Source: Clostridia bacterium (GTDB taxonomy: Bacteria; Bacillota; Clostridia; Oscillospirales; Acutalibacteraceae). From it: DNA of 55,798 nt. The notes beneath the pieces are model-generated. The model ran no database searches. It was given only the letters and a program-made list of their open reading frames with translations, and was not told where the DNA came from. The stretch spans positions 1-55,798 of the forward strand of contig JAFSYP010000094.1 in the NCBI GenBank assembly GCA_017449935.1. The letters run 5' to 3'. Positions 48,151-55,798 of the stretch are shown one piece after another. Every line of letters begins with the position of its first letter. The stretch's first letter is position 1. The position numbers and the translations under genes are program-made.

Positions 48151-51100
48151 ATGAAACCGGAGAATGCACATTTTAAGCCGCTTGCGTATTACCACACGCA
48201 TGACTGCAAGGATCTTGAGGACGTGCTCGACTTTGCAAGATGCCTGGAAGACGCCGCTTTCCCCGTACTCAGACGCTTTCACGGCTGGGACGGGAGCGAG
48301 GAAGAGCCGCTGCCCGCAATCGAAAAGATGAAATCGTTTCCTGTTTTCGATCCCACGCAGCGCGATGAGAACAGCATCCAAACGGGCTGGATGATGGCGG
48401 AGCTTTCTCTGCCGTATATCAGCAAATTCTTTGACGAAAAGGATTTCGGCGGCTACGGCTTTACCTACTACACCGGCTATGATCTGGACATCTACTGCGA
48501 CGATCATCCGGTCGAGCTTTACACGTATATGGGCGGTCATTTCGACCTTGGCTGTTCCCCCGACGGGAATGAGCACTGCGTTTTTCTGAGGATCGACAGC
48601 CCGAACAACAAGCTCGTCTGCGGCATTACGTGCCGTTACTATCTCAAGGGGCTCCAAGAGACAAATGATCGGATCGCGAATCTGGCAAGAAGCCTGCGTG
48701 CCGGCTGTCACCTTCTGTCCACGTCGAACAGGCGCGAAAACCTCTATGTACAGGGCGAGGTCAATATCAATAAGTCGAAGCTGACGGACGAGGAAAGAGC
48801 CGAACTCTCCGCGTGTCTCGTCGCCGCGGCGAACTTCGCCGTCTGCGCGATGCGTGACGACACGATACTGCAAAAGCTCGACGACGCGACGGATATGCTC
48901 AAACCCGTCGCTGACTATGCAAAGCGGTTTACGATCTACTTTATCGGCCACTCCCACATTGATCTTGCGTGGAAATGGAGATACCCCGAAACGATCGAAT
49001 GCATGAAGGGCACGTTTGAAACGCAGCTTGACCTGATGGAGCGCGATCCCGAATACGTCTATATGGAAACGTCCGCGGTCCTGTGGAGAGATATGAAGGA
49101 AAAGTATCCGGAGCTTTGGGCAAAGATCCGCGCCGCGGCGGACAGAGGACAGTTCGAGCCGCAGGGCGGCATGTGGTGCGAGACGGACGGACAGTGCGTC
49201 GGCGAAGAAAGCTGGTTCCGCCAGATCGAATTCGGGCAGAAAGCCGCGATGGAAACGTGCGGCAAAAAAGCCACGTGCGGCGTGAATATCGACGCATTCG
49301 GCTTCAACGCCGGACTGCCGAAGATCCTGAAGAACGCCGGTCTTGATTATTTCATCACACAAAAACTGCGCTACAACGAGTACACGCTCTTCCCGTATAT
49401 CCACTTCTGGTGGGAGGGCGACGACGGCAGCAGAGTGCTGACGCTGCACGAATATCCCGGCCACTCCAATCACATCGAATATGACGAGCTGGCCAAGACC
49501 GTGCGCATCCATCATCTCACGGACGGGTTTTACCACATCCCGCTCCTGTGGGGGTACGGCAATCACGGCGGCGGTCCCCTGCCCGTGATGATGGACAGGA
49601 TCGACGTGCTGAAAAAACAGACGGTATTCCCCAACATCAAGTTCTGCGGGATGACAGAGTTTTATAACATCCTCACGAGCACCGAAGATCTTTCGACGCT
49701 TCCGACGGTCAGAAACGAGCTGTTTTTGGAAACGCACCACAAGACATATACGGTGCAGGCCAAAACCAAATATCTCAACCGCGAATGTGAACGCGCCCTC
49801 CTGAACTGCGAAAGCCTGCAGGCGGCGTCCGGAGAATACCGCGATCTGACGCAGGCATGGGGAAAAGAACTGTTCGGCCAATTCCATGACGTGCTTGCCG
49901 GAACTTCGATGCTCAAGGTCTACCGCGATCTGTACGAAGATTTCGATAAAGCCTTCGGGATCATTTCCGCCGCAAACAAAGACTGCGCGGAAAAGGCGCT
50001 CGGCGTCGGCGACGAAGTCTACGTTTTCAATCCCGTTTCCGTGTCGGCGGACACGCCCGTTATCCTTGACCGTTCTCCGGCACACGACTGCGGTTTCGCC
50101 GTCGACAGCAGCGGCCGAAGACACGTTTACCAAAGGACGTTCGACAACAAAACGGCGGTGTATTTCAGCGGCTTGAAGCCCTATTCGTTCAATCGGCTGC
50201 AATTCATTGACGAACAACCGGACAGCAAAATAACCGTCATCGGAACACAAATCGACAACGGCGTACTGAAGGCAGTTTTCGACGCCGAGAACGGCGTCAT
50301 CACATCCCTGGTTTTCGACGGAAAAGAGTTCAGCGGCGGCCGGATCGGCAGCTTCAGAATTCTGGAGGACACAAGGAGCCGCGACTACGATTCGTGGAAC
50401 TTCGGCTTCACCGGCAAAGAGTGGGACTTCGACTGCTGCGGCTTCGAGATCATCGAGCAGGGACCGGTCCGCGTCGTGGTCCGCGCGAAATACGCCTTCG
50501 GCATATGGACGGAGAAAAAGCCCTACTACGGCACGTATCTCTGGCATACGCCCGCAGTGGACTATCCGACGAGCTTCCTGACGCAGGACTTCATTTTCTA
50601 CGCGAACGACCCGATGATCCGGTGCGTCCTCCACGCCGACTGGTGGGAAAACAGCAAGGACCTTAAGCTCTCGGCGCAAACGAATATCTGCAATCCCAGA
50701 GCGTTTTATAAAGTGCCTTTCGGCCGGCTGGAACGTCCCGTCAAGAGAGAGACGCCGTATGAGAAGGCGAGATTTGAAGTACCCGCGATCACATACGCCG
50801 ACCTTGTCGGCGACGACGGCTACGCTTTCGCGCTTCTCAATCGCTCCAAGCACGGTTATGACGTTCTCGACGGCAGAGTGCGGCTGACGCTCCTCACGTC
50901 CCCGAACGGCGCGGACGTCGCCAAAGTTCCCGACCCGACCGCCGACCGCGGCAAGCATACCATCGAATACGCGTTTTTGCCGCACAGGAACGATTTCGAC
51001 ATAGAAGACGCCGCCATGTGCTATGAAAGAGGCACCATGATCCTGCAAGGGAGCAGCGCCCCTGCCGTGCCGCTCGGCGAAACGCTTCTGGACTGCTCCG

Positions 51101-51201
51101 ACGAGAGCAAAACCGTCACGAGCGTCCGAATCCTGCCTGACGGGAAACAGTTTTACAGGACGCTCGGAAAAGACAGCTCGCTCGGCAGCATAACGAAATG
51201 A
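48151..51201 (+). CDS. GH38 alpha-mannosidase, MAN2C1-like architecture
   Basis: A 1016-residue cytoplasmic alpha-mannosidase. An N-terminal beta-rich domain (about 1-255) precedes the catalytic GH38 domain, the arrangement of MAN2C1-type enzymes. Zinc ligands are in FIGHSHIDLAW (His269, Asp271), the nucleophile is Asp381 in NIDAFGF, and FGQFHDVLAG gives the later zinc histidine; LLWGYGNHGGGPLP matches the substrate-site loop. It differs from both other GH38 proteins in the window, so the three are not recent copies. GGAGG precedes the ATG. The HD-domain gene starts one base after its stop codon. MAN2C1-type enzymes trim free oligomannosides, and a like role is plausible. Confidence 0.93.
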   Translation: MKPENAHFKPLAYYHTHDCKDLEDVLDFARCLEDAAFPVLRRFHGWDGSEEEPLPAIEKMKSFPVFDPTQRDENSIQTGWMMAELSLPYISKFFDEKDFGGYGFTYYTGYDLDIYCDDHPVELYTYMGGHFDLGCSPDGNEHCVFLRIDSPNNKLVCGITCRYYLKGLQETNDRIANLARSLRAGCHLLSTSNRRENLYVQGEVNINKSKLTDEERAELSACLVAAANFAVCAMRDDTILQKLDDATDMLKPVADYAKRFTIYFIGHSHIDLAWKWRYPETIECMKGTFETQLDLMERDPEYVYMETSAVLWRDMKEKYPELWAKIRAAADRGQFEPQGGMWCETDGQCVGEESWFRQIEFGQKAAMETCGKKATCGVNIDAFGFNAGLPKILKNAGLDYFITQKLRYNEYTLFPYIHFWWEGDDGSRVLTLHEYPGHSNHIEYDELAKTVRIHHLTDGFYHIPLLWGYGNHGGGPLPVMMDRIDVLKKQTVFPNIKFCGMTEFYNILTSTEDLSTLPTVRNELFLETHHKTYTVQAKTKYLNRECERALLNCESLQAASGEYRDLTQAWGKELFGQFHDVLAGTSMLKVYRDLYEDFDKAFGIISAANKDCAEKALGVGDEVYVFNPVSVSADTPVILDRSPAHDCGFAVDSSGRRHVYQRTFDNKTAVYFSGLKPYSFNRLQFIDEQPDSKITVIGTQIDNGVLKAVFDAENGVITSLVFDGKEFSGGRIGSFRILEDTRSRDYDSWNFGFTGKEWDFDCCGFEIIEQGPVRVVVRAKYAFGIWTEKKPYYGTYLWHTPAVDYPTSFLTQDFIFYANDPMIRCVLHADWWENSKDLKLSAQTNICNPRAFYKVPFGRLERPVKRETPYEKARFEVPAITYADLVGDDGYAFALLNRSKHGYDVLDGRVRLTLLTSPNGADVAKVPDPTADRGKHTIEYAFLPHRNDFDIEDAAMCYERGTMILQGSSAPAVPLGETLLDCSDESKTVTSVRILPDGKQFYRTLGKDSSLGSITK

Positions 51202-51202
51202 T

Positions 51203-51811
51203 ATGACGGAAGGATCAAGAGATACTGTGACAAGCACGCTGACCGAAAAAGCGATCGTCTTTGTTAAGGAGCTGTTTAAAGGCAATTCCAACGGACATGA
51301 TGCTGCGCACACGCTGCGCGTCTTTCGCAGCGCCATGCGGATCGCACAGGCAGAGCCCGGATGCGACCGGGAGATCGTCGCGCTTGCCGCGCTGCTGCAC
51401 GACGCGGACGACCATAAGCTGTTTCAAACACAGAACAATGCGAACGCCAGATCATTTTTGCGGGAGAATCACGTCCCGGAGGACCGGATCGAACAGATCT
51501 GCGCCGTGATTAATTCCGTTTCCTTCAGCCGGAATCACGCCGGAGTCCCGGACAGCTTGGAAGGAAAGATCGTACAGGACGCGGACAGACTGGACGCCGT
51601 CGGCGCCGTCGGGATCGCCAGGACGTTTGCCTACGGCGGTCAGCACGACCGACCGCTCGACGAGTCCGTGCAGCACTTTCACGACAAGCTGCTGCTTCTG
51701 AAAGACAGGATGAACACGCAAACGGCAAAGGCGCTCGCCGAGAGCAGACATGCGTTTCTGGAATCCTTTCTGGAAGAACTGGACGCGGAGCTGAATGATA
51801 CGCAGCCGTAA
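51203..51811 (+). CDS. HD-domain phosphohydrolase
   Basis: A 202-residue soluble metal-dependent phosphohydrolase of the HD superfamily, YedJ-like. Metal ligands can be placed: His in NGHDAAHTLRV, the HD pair in ALLHDADDHK and the last Asp in VQDADRLDAVGA. Substrate unknown; members act on nucleotides or other small phosphates. The start at 51203 leaves a single base after the GH38 stop; an in-frame GTG at 51227 follows AAGGA at 11 bases and is an alternative. The coupling to a mannosidase gene suggests joint expression. A bidirectional terminator follows at 51849-51886. Confidence 0.85.
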   Translation: MTEGSRDTVTSTLTEKAIVFVKELFKGNSNGHDAAHTLRVFRSAMRIAQAEPGCDREIVALAALLHDADDHKLFQTQNNANARSFLRENHVPEDRIEQICAVINSVSFSRNHAGVPDSLEGKIVQDADRLDAVGAVGIARTFAYGGQHDRPLDESVQHFHDKLLLLKDRMNTQTAKALAESRHAFLESFLEELDAELNDTQP

Positions 51812-51848
51812 TTCCGTCTGCGGCGTCACAATAGCATAAACAAGAAAA

Positions 51849-51886
51849 GCCGTCAGGGGCAGTTCACAACCCTTGACGGCGTTTTT
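51849..51886. terminator. Bidirectional Rho-independent terminator
   Basis: GCCGTCAGGG (51849-51858) pairs with CCCTTGACGGC (51870-51880) with one bulged base, followed by a T-run on the plus strand and by a T-rich run on the minus strand. It lies between the convergent HD-domain and symporter genes. Confidence 0.85.
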
Positions 51887-51902
51887 ATCGGTATTTCTTT
51901 TG

Positions 51903-53432
51903 TTACGCTTCTTCCGTGCTGTTGCGCTTCGCGTTCAGCGCGGCCAGAATGCGGGATTGTTCTCTGTTGGTGATCTCATATTTCAGCATCGGGATTACGG
52001 AAAGCGCGAAGCCGACGGCCGACGGGATCGAGATCAGGAAGAACATGCCGAACCGGTACTTTTCAAACTCCGGCGCGGTGGCAAACATGAAATCGTTCGC
52101 CGGGGATGCGCTGATGGCATTGTTGACGGCATTGACCGCGTCGCCCGAAAAGCCGACTGCCGCAAATACGACGCCTTGAATGATCGAAGAGATGCCCGCG
52201 CCGAGCTTGACGATAAAGCTCTGGCCGGAGAAGAAAACGCCGTCCGGGCGGTATCCGGTGCGGTATTCGTCATAGTCCACGCAGTCCGCGATCATGATGG
52301 ACTGGATGACCTGGCACGCGCCGATCGTCGCGCCGCCGAGGAAGAACATCGCCGCCATCACGACGACCCAATGCATCGCCATCAGGTTTGTGCCGTCGAT
52401 CAGATACAGCACGAAGATCCCGGCAAAGGGCACCGCAGCCAACAGACTGCACGCGTTGTTAACCGTACGCTTTTCGATTTTTTCACAGAGCTTCGGTATG
52501 ACCGCCATCGCCGCAAACATACCGATGAAGATCGCACCGCCGAGGATCAGCATGTACTGCATATAATCCTGACCGTTGCCGTTGATGTCGCCGTAATAGT
52601 AGGACAGAAGCGTCATCGCAACGATGGACAGGATATTCATGGGCGAGCGGATCACACCGGCGATCAGCACGCGGCGGAAAGGCTTGCAGCTCCACATGAT
52701 CCGGATATTATCGACAAAGCTCTTCTTTTCCTCCGACGGCTGCTTGACGCGCTCTTTAACGAACGCCGCACATTCAAACAGCAGACAGCCGATCACTGTG
52801 AGCACGCCGCAGAAGACGATGAATCCCCACTGCATACCGTCGTTCGTCGAAAGGCCGAATCTGTCCTTGAACGTGTTGCCCAGATTCTGCGAGACGTTGA
52901 TGATGGTCAGCATCACGATACCGCCGCCTATTCCGCCAGCGATACGTGCAAGGCCGAGAATGCTCGAGCGGTCCTTTTCGTTTTCGGTCATCAGAGACGT
53001 GATGCCCCAGATCGGGATATCGCCCGCCGTATAGGTCATACCCCAAAGGATATAGGACACGCCCGCCCAGCCGATGATCAGGACGTTCATCCAGCCGGGA
53101 TTCGCGGCGGCATACTGCCGATTGGCAAAGGTCAGCATCGTTGTGATCAGCACAATCGGAGGCACGAAGAAAAGATAAGGACGGCATTTGCCCCACTTCG
53201 TGCGCGTTCGGTCGACGATTGTGCCCATCATCGGGTCGTTGATCGCATCCCAGATCCGCGCCAGCGCCATAATCACGCTGATCGCCATGGCCGGCAAAAA
53301 GATGACCGACTGAAAATAATAAGCCATTCCAGTGGCGATCACGTTGTAGATGATGTTCTGCCCGAGAAGACCGGTCAGGTACATCGCGCGCTCCGGCTTG
53401 GTGTAGGTGTTGGACAAAACTCTTTTCGACAT
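51903..53432 (-). CDS. GPH-family sugar:cation symporter
   Basis: A 509-residue inner-membrane transporter of the glycoside-pentoside-hexuronide family in the MFS superfamily, with about 12 transmembrane segments. Family marks are the N-terminal YLTGLLGQNIIYNVIATGMAYYF, the ARIWDAINDPMMGTIVDRTRTKWGKCRPY motif (Asp cation site, then the DxxxxKWGKxRP loop), DIPIWGITSLMTENEKDRSS, and in the second half a GACQVIQSIMIADCVDYDEYRTG segment. The substrate is a sugar or glycoside, coupled to Na+ or H+; mannosides are a guess from the neighbours. The start at 53432 has GAGGGGA upstream. Downstream it meets the HD-domain gene tail to tail. Confidence 0.9.
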   Translation of the reverse strand: MSKRVLSNTYTKPERAMYLTGLLGQNIIYNVIATGMAYYFQSVIFLPAMAISVIMALARIWDAINDPMMGTIVDRTRTKWGKCRPYLFFVPPIVLITTMLTFANRQYAAANPGWMNVLIIGWAGVSYILWGMTYTAGDIPIWGITSLMTENEKDRSSILGLARIAGGIGGGIVMLTIINVSQNLGNTFKDRFGLSTNDGMQWGFIVFCGVLTVIGCLLFECAAFVKERVKQPSEEKKSFVDNIRIMWSCKPFRRVLIAGVIRSPMNILSIVAMTLLSYYYGDINGNGQDYMQYMLILGGAIFIGMFAAMAVIPKLCEKIEKRTVNNACSLLAAVPFAGIFVLYLIDGTNLMAMHWVVVMAAMFFLGGATIGACQVIQSIMIADCVDYDEYRTGYRPDGVFFSGQSFIVKLGAGISSIIQGVVFAAVGFSGDAVNAVNNAISASPANDFMFATAPEFEKYRFGMFFLISIPSAVGFALSVIPMLKYEITNREQSRILAALNAKRNSTEEA

Positions 53433-53538
53433 CTCAATCCCCTCTTGCGCTCGATGAACAATGCCATTCCGCAAAAACTATTTTAGCCTTCTGATTTGAT
53501 TATACACGATATACGGGAAATCTGATGACTAAAGAATT

Positions 53539-54387
53539 TTACCAGACAAAATCGGTGAAGGTCTCGGTGCTGACGATGTTGCTGACGCTTATATCTCCGA
53601 GAATAGCGACCGTCGCCTGAACGTCTGCCGCAGCCGAAAACTCACATCGGACGATTCGATTTGTCTCGGCGTCCACTCTTGCGGTCACATAACCGTTGTG
53701 ATAATTCATGGAAACATTCTTTATGCCGGGAATGGATTCTGCGCTGTCCACCGTGACCACGGACATACATCTGCCGTAAGAGGACGTCTCGCCGGGCGTG
53801 GGATTCGTCTCGTTGCCCAGGTCAACTCGAATATCGTAATACTTACCGTTCTCTTTAATCGAGAATTTAGTCACATCGCTCTCCCTGAGTCTGCTCGACC
53901 AGCTGTAACCCGCAGCGGGAAAAATATCTGTATAATCGGTGCCCTTCTGATAGGTCTTTGTCTCGTCCTGCCTGATTATGCTGCTCAGCCATCCGGGAAG
54001 TCCGGAAATATCGCCGGCCGCGTCTCTTTTATACGCTTTTGTTAAACCGGGACGGTTTGTCTTGACAGCATTGAGCGCATCGTTGAGATAAGCGATGACC
54101 TCGGCTTTGGTCTTAGGCACATTTGACGCCTCTTCGGTTTCTTCCTCGGTCGTGATCTCAGCTTCAGTGAGCGACTCTTCCTCGGTGATATTTTCAGACA
54201 CTTCCTCGGCGGTTTCTTCAATAACCCCCTCGGTGGTCTCGACCGACACGATTTGTTCTGTCGTCGCCTCAGCGGTCAGAGAGTCTACCGGTTCAGGATC
54301 GTAGGGTTCTTTTCCGCAAGAGGCAAACGAACAAAGAATGACAAGAGCAGATGCGACAGCAATCAGTTTTTTTACAATAGCTTTCAT
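53539..54387 (-). CDS. Lipoprotein with acidic Thr/Glu-rich linker
   Basis: A 282-residue membrane-anchored lipoprotein. Signal sequence MKAIVKKLIAVASALVILCSF is followed by FASCGK, with the lipidated Cys24. Residues about 33-88 are a Thr/Glu/Ser-rich linker, then a folded domain (about 90-282) that starts PKTKAEVIAYLNDALNAVKTNRPGLTKAY and ends in TFTDFVW. I do not recognise the domain; related lipoproteins are common in gut Clostridia with no known function. GAGGAGG precedes the ATG. Its base composition is less GC-rich than that of its neighbours. It lies 106 nt upstream of the symporter start and 68 nt downstream of the phosphoesterase stop. Confidence 0.8.
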   Translation of the reverse strand: MKAIVKKLIAVASALVILCSFASCGKEPYDPEPVDSLTAEATTEQIVSVETTEGVIEETAEEVSENITEEESLTEAEITTEEETEEASNVPKTKAEVIAYLNDALNAVKTNRPGLTKAYKRDAAGDISGLPGWLSSIIRQDETKTYQKGTDYTDIFPAAGYSWSSRLRESDVTKFSIKENGKYYDIRVDLGNETNPTPGETSSYGRCMSVVTVDSAESIPGIKNVSMNYHNGYVTARVDAETNRIVRCEFSAAADVQATVAILGDISVSNIVSTETFTDFVW

Positions 54388-54455
54388 TTAACTTTCCTCC
54401 TCAGATCATTGAAATAGTTGATGATTAAGTCAAGCAGGTCCACGGCCTGTTGTTT

Positions 54456-55514
54456 TCAGATCGTTTGCGTCAAAAGCGTTTTTCCGTCGCAGTCCGTAAT
54501 TGAAACGTCGATTGCGTCCTTGCGGAAAACAAAGCCTGAGCCGGCGAAGTACCCTCTGGAGACCTTGCTGCCGACGACGACCGTGCAGGGCTGGCCGAGA
54601 GAGTCGAAATCGCTCCCCGCAGGAAACACGCCCGACCAATGCATGTGACCGGTCAGCATCGCGTGCGGACGAACGGTATTGCCAAGCAGCTGCGACCAAT
54701 GCGTAAACGTGTCCTGTTCAATATTGAACGGCGCACGGTTCAAATAAGTAAACGGGTTATGGACGATCACCAGCCGCGTCTGCGCGCCGTCGAACTGTGC
54801 GAACGACAGATCCTCCAGAAAGCGGGTCTGTTCCATGCGCATCTCATGACAGCAGATCGTTCCGCCGTATTCTTCATGGTCGTCCGGCTTATCCTCGCCG
54901 CAATCAAGGATCACGCCGCGGATGGAGCCGAGCCGGAAGGGATAATAAAACTTCCCGCTGTCATTCGGCGTGAACTGCGCATAATCCTCCGCAAACTTCC
55001 CGCGAAAATCATGGTTGCCGCGCGCAAACAGCAGAGGCTTCTCGCCGCCGGTCAGCGCATCGGAGATCGCAAAGACCGTCATCAGATTATCTGTAGAATC
55101 GCTGTTCTCGGGCACGTCGCCGTTAAAAATGAGGAAATCAAAATCGCCGAACGTCCGTGCGGCGCGGATCGGCTCGCGCACGCGGCTGTGCGAATCGGCG
55201 ATCATATAGGCGCGCGCGTCCGTCTGCGGAACGGGATAGAACCGGAACGTCGTCTCGACAACCGGCTTGGGCTTTGAACCGTATGCCTTTCGGTGCGGGA
55301 TCAGCCGTTCGCAGACGGTATATTCCCCCGCTTTGTCCAGAATATCCATCGGCACCGTCATGCGGTGCACGCGGCACTTGGAGCGCAGCACGCCGGCGGC
55401 GTGATCGTAAAAGCATCGGTCGCCGACACGCACCCACATCAGCGACGGCGTGATGACAGGCACAAGGATCTGATATGTTTCTCCGACGGCAAAAACGGCT
55501 GGCTTGAATTGCAT
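54456..55514 (-). CDS. Metallophosphoesterase with N-terminal beta domain
   Basis: A 352-residue calcineurin-like phosphoesterase without a signal peptide. The first 110 residues are a fibronectin-like beta region; the catalytic domain follows with ADSHSR (Asp and His metal ligands), FNGDVPEN, ARGNHDFRG, VIVHNPF and TGHMHWSG, the standard metallophosphoesterase order. The layout resembles purple-acid-phosphatase-like enzymes, but the tyrosine that colours those is not evident. The start at 55514 (MQFKPAVF) is 11 bases from AAGGA; an ATG three codons earlier is only two bases from it. The gene begins 28 nt after the tRNA terminator, with no clear promoter between them. Confidence 0.85.
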   Translation of the reverse strand: MQFKPAVFAVGETYQILVPVITPSLMWVRVGDRCFYDHAAGVLRSKCRVHRMTVPMDILDKAGEYTVCERLIPHRKAYGSKPKPVVETTFRFYPVPQTDARAYMIADSHSRVREPIRAARTFGDFDFLIFNGDVPENSDSTDNLMTVFAISDALTGGEKPLLFARGNHDFRGKFAEDYAQFTPNDSGKFYYPFRLGSIRGVILDCGEDKPDDHEEYGGTICCHEMRMEQTRFLEDLSFAQFDGAQTRLVIVHNPFTYLNRAPFNIEQDTFTHWSQLLGNTVRPHAMLTGHMHWSGVFPAGSDFDSLGQPCTVVVGSKVSRGYFAGSGFVFRKDAIDVSITDCDGKTLLTQTI

Positions 55515-55541
55515 GGAAATCATCCATCCTTTTTCGTTTAT

Positions 55542-55570
55542 AAAAAAAGCACGCTTTCGCGTGCTTTTTT
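55542..55570 (-). terminator. Terminator of the tRNA cluster
   Basis: A near-perfect hairpin (GCACGC, 4-nt loop TTTC, GCGTGC, extended by A:T pairs; 55542-55570) gives a T-run on both strands. On the minus strand it follows tRNA-Cys by one base. Confidence 0.9.
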
Positions 55571-55571
55571 C

Positions 55572-55646
<75 letters not shown>

Positions 55647-55653
55647 GAAAAAA

Positions 55654-55729
55654 TGGAGCGGATGACGAGGCTCGAACTCGCTACCTCCACCTTGGCAAGG
55701 TGGCGCTCTACCAGATGAGCTACATCCGC
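55654..55729 (-). tRNA. tRNA-Gly (GCC)
   Basis: Minus strand: acceptor GCGGATG/CATCCGC, D-arm AGCTCATCTGGTAGAGC, anticodon loop TTGCCAA (GCC), a T-arm with GTTCGAGC, and encoded CCA. Seven bases from tRNA-Cys. Confidence 0.96.
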
Positions 55730-55732
55730 AAA

Positions 55733-55798
55733 TGGTGCTTCCGGTCGGAATCGAACCAACGACACGTGGATTTTCAGTCCACTGCTCTACCAACTGAG
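55733..55798 (-). tRNA. tRNA-Phe (GAA), 5' end outside the window
   Basis: Minus strand: D-arm CTCAGTTGGTAGAG, anticodon loop CTGAAAA (GAA), T-arm GTTGGTTCGATTCCGAC, 3' acceptor strand CGGAAGC and encoded ACCA. The 5' acceptor strand lies beyond the right edge. Three bases upstream of tRNA-Gly in the same transcript. Confidence 0.93.

Noticed and set aside
48100-51336. 1078-codon minus-strand ORF opposite the third GH38 gene
   Set aside because: Shadow frame; arginine/valine-rich translation without motifs, and it covers two real genes.
51873-53486. 537-codon plus-strand ORF opposite the GPH symporter
   Set aside because: His/Asp/Arg-rich shadow frame; the minus strand has transmembrane segments and family motifs.
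53539-54387. Lipoprotein as the substrate-binding protein of an ABC sugar transporter
   Set aside because: No permease or ATPase gene is nearby, and the folded part is too short and lacks the binding-protein pattern.

Overview
The window looks like the chromosome of a spore-former-lineage Firmicute, most likely a gut or rumen Clostridia with a GC-rich genome. The evidence is an HrcA/CIRCE heat-shock operon in Gram-positive order, a SpoIIR sporulation signalling gene, AddAB instead of RecBCD, AAGGAGG-type ribosome sites, sigma-A promoters, tRNA genes with encoded CCA, and secreted proteins carrying cohesin-like and dockerin modules. The genus cannot be fixed from sequence reading alone.

Layout. 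1-3328 (minus) holds hemW, hrcA, grpE and the start of dnaK, with a CIRCE operator between hemW and hrcA. 3463-4179 (plus) is a YhhN membrane protein. 4255-19006 (minus) holds a subtilisin-like protease, a secreted metallophosphatase, the addB-addA repair nuclease and a papain-like protease with Ig-like, cohesin-like and dockerin modules. 19205-24768 (plus) is an apparent operon: an unrecognised 611-residue protein, a GH38 alpha-mannosidase, a GtrA-like membrane protein and a DUF2461 protein. 24829-31077 (minus) holds a glycerophosphodiesterase, spoIIR, an mreB/mbl homologue, a YwlG-family gene and a GH2 beta-galactosidase. 31244-33682 (plus) is a copper-type P1B ATPase whose C-terminus is a complete CopZ-like domain with its own ribosome site and start codon. 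33767-40846 (plus) is a HAD hydrolase, a GH38 homologue lacking the nucleophile aspartate, and a ten-repeat cohesin/dockerin protein. 41070-41573 is a truncated IS5-type transposase. 41594-44172 (minus) holds a phosphohexomutase and a mannose-6-phosphate isomerase. 44284-51811 (plus) holds rfbB, pdp, a CPA2 antiporter, a third GH38 enzyme and an HD-domain protein. 51903-55514 (minus) holds a GPH sugar symporter, a lipoprotein and a metallophosphoesterase. The end is a tRNA cluster (Phe, Gly, Cys; minus).

How the genes fit together. Three divergent GH38 proteins, a GH2 enzyme, a GPH symporter, a HAD phosphatase-type protein, ManA and a phosphohexomutase are consistent with uptake and use of mannosides, perhaps from host or plant glycans; this is inference from families and proximity. 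The two cohesin-plus-dockerin proteins suggest secreted complexes. The most interesting regulatory observations are the hairpin that would hide the spoIIR ribosome site in read-through transcripts but not in transcripts from a candidate forespore promoter inside it, and the nested copZ start within copA.
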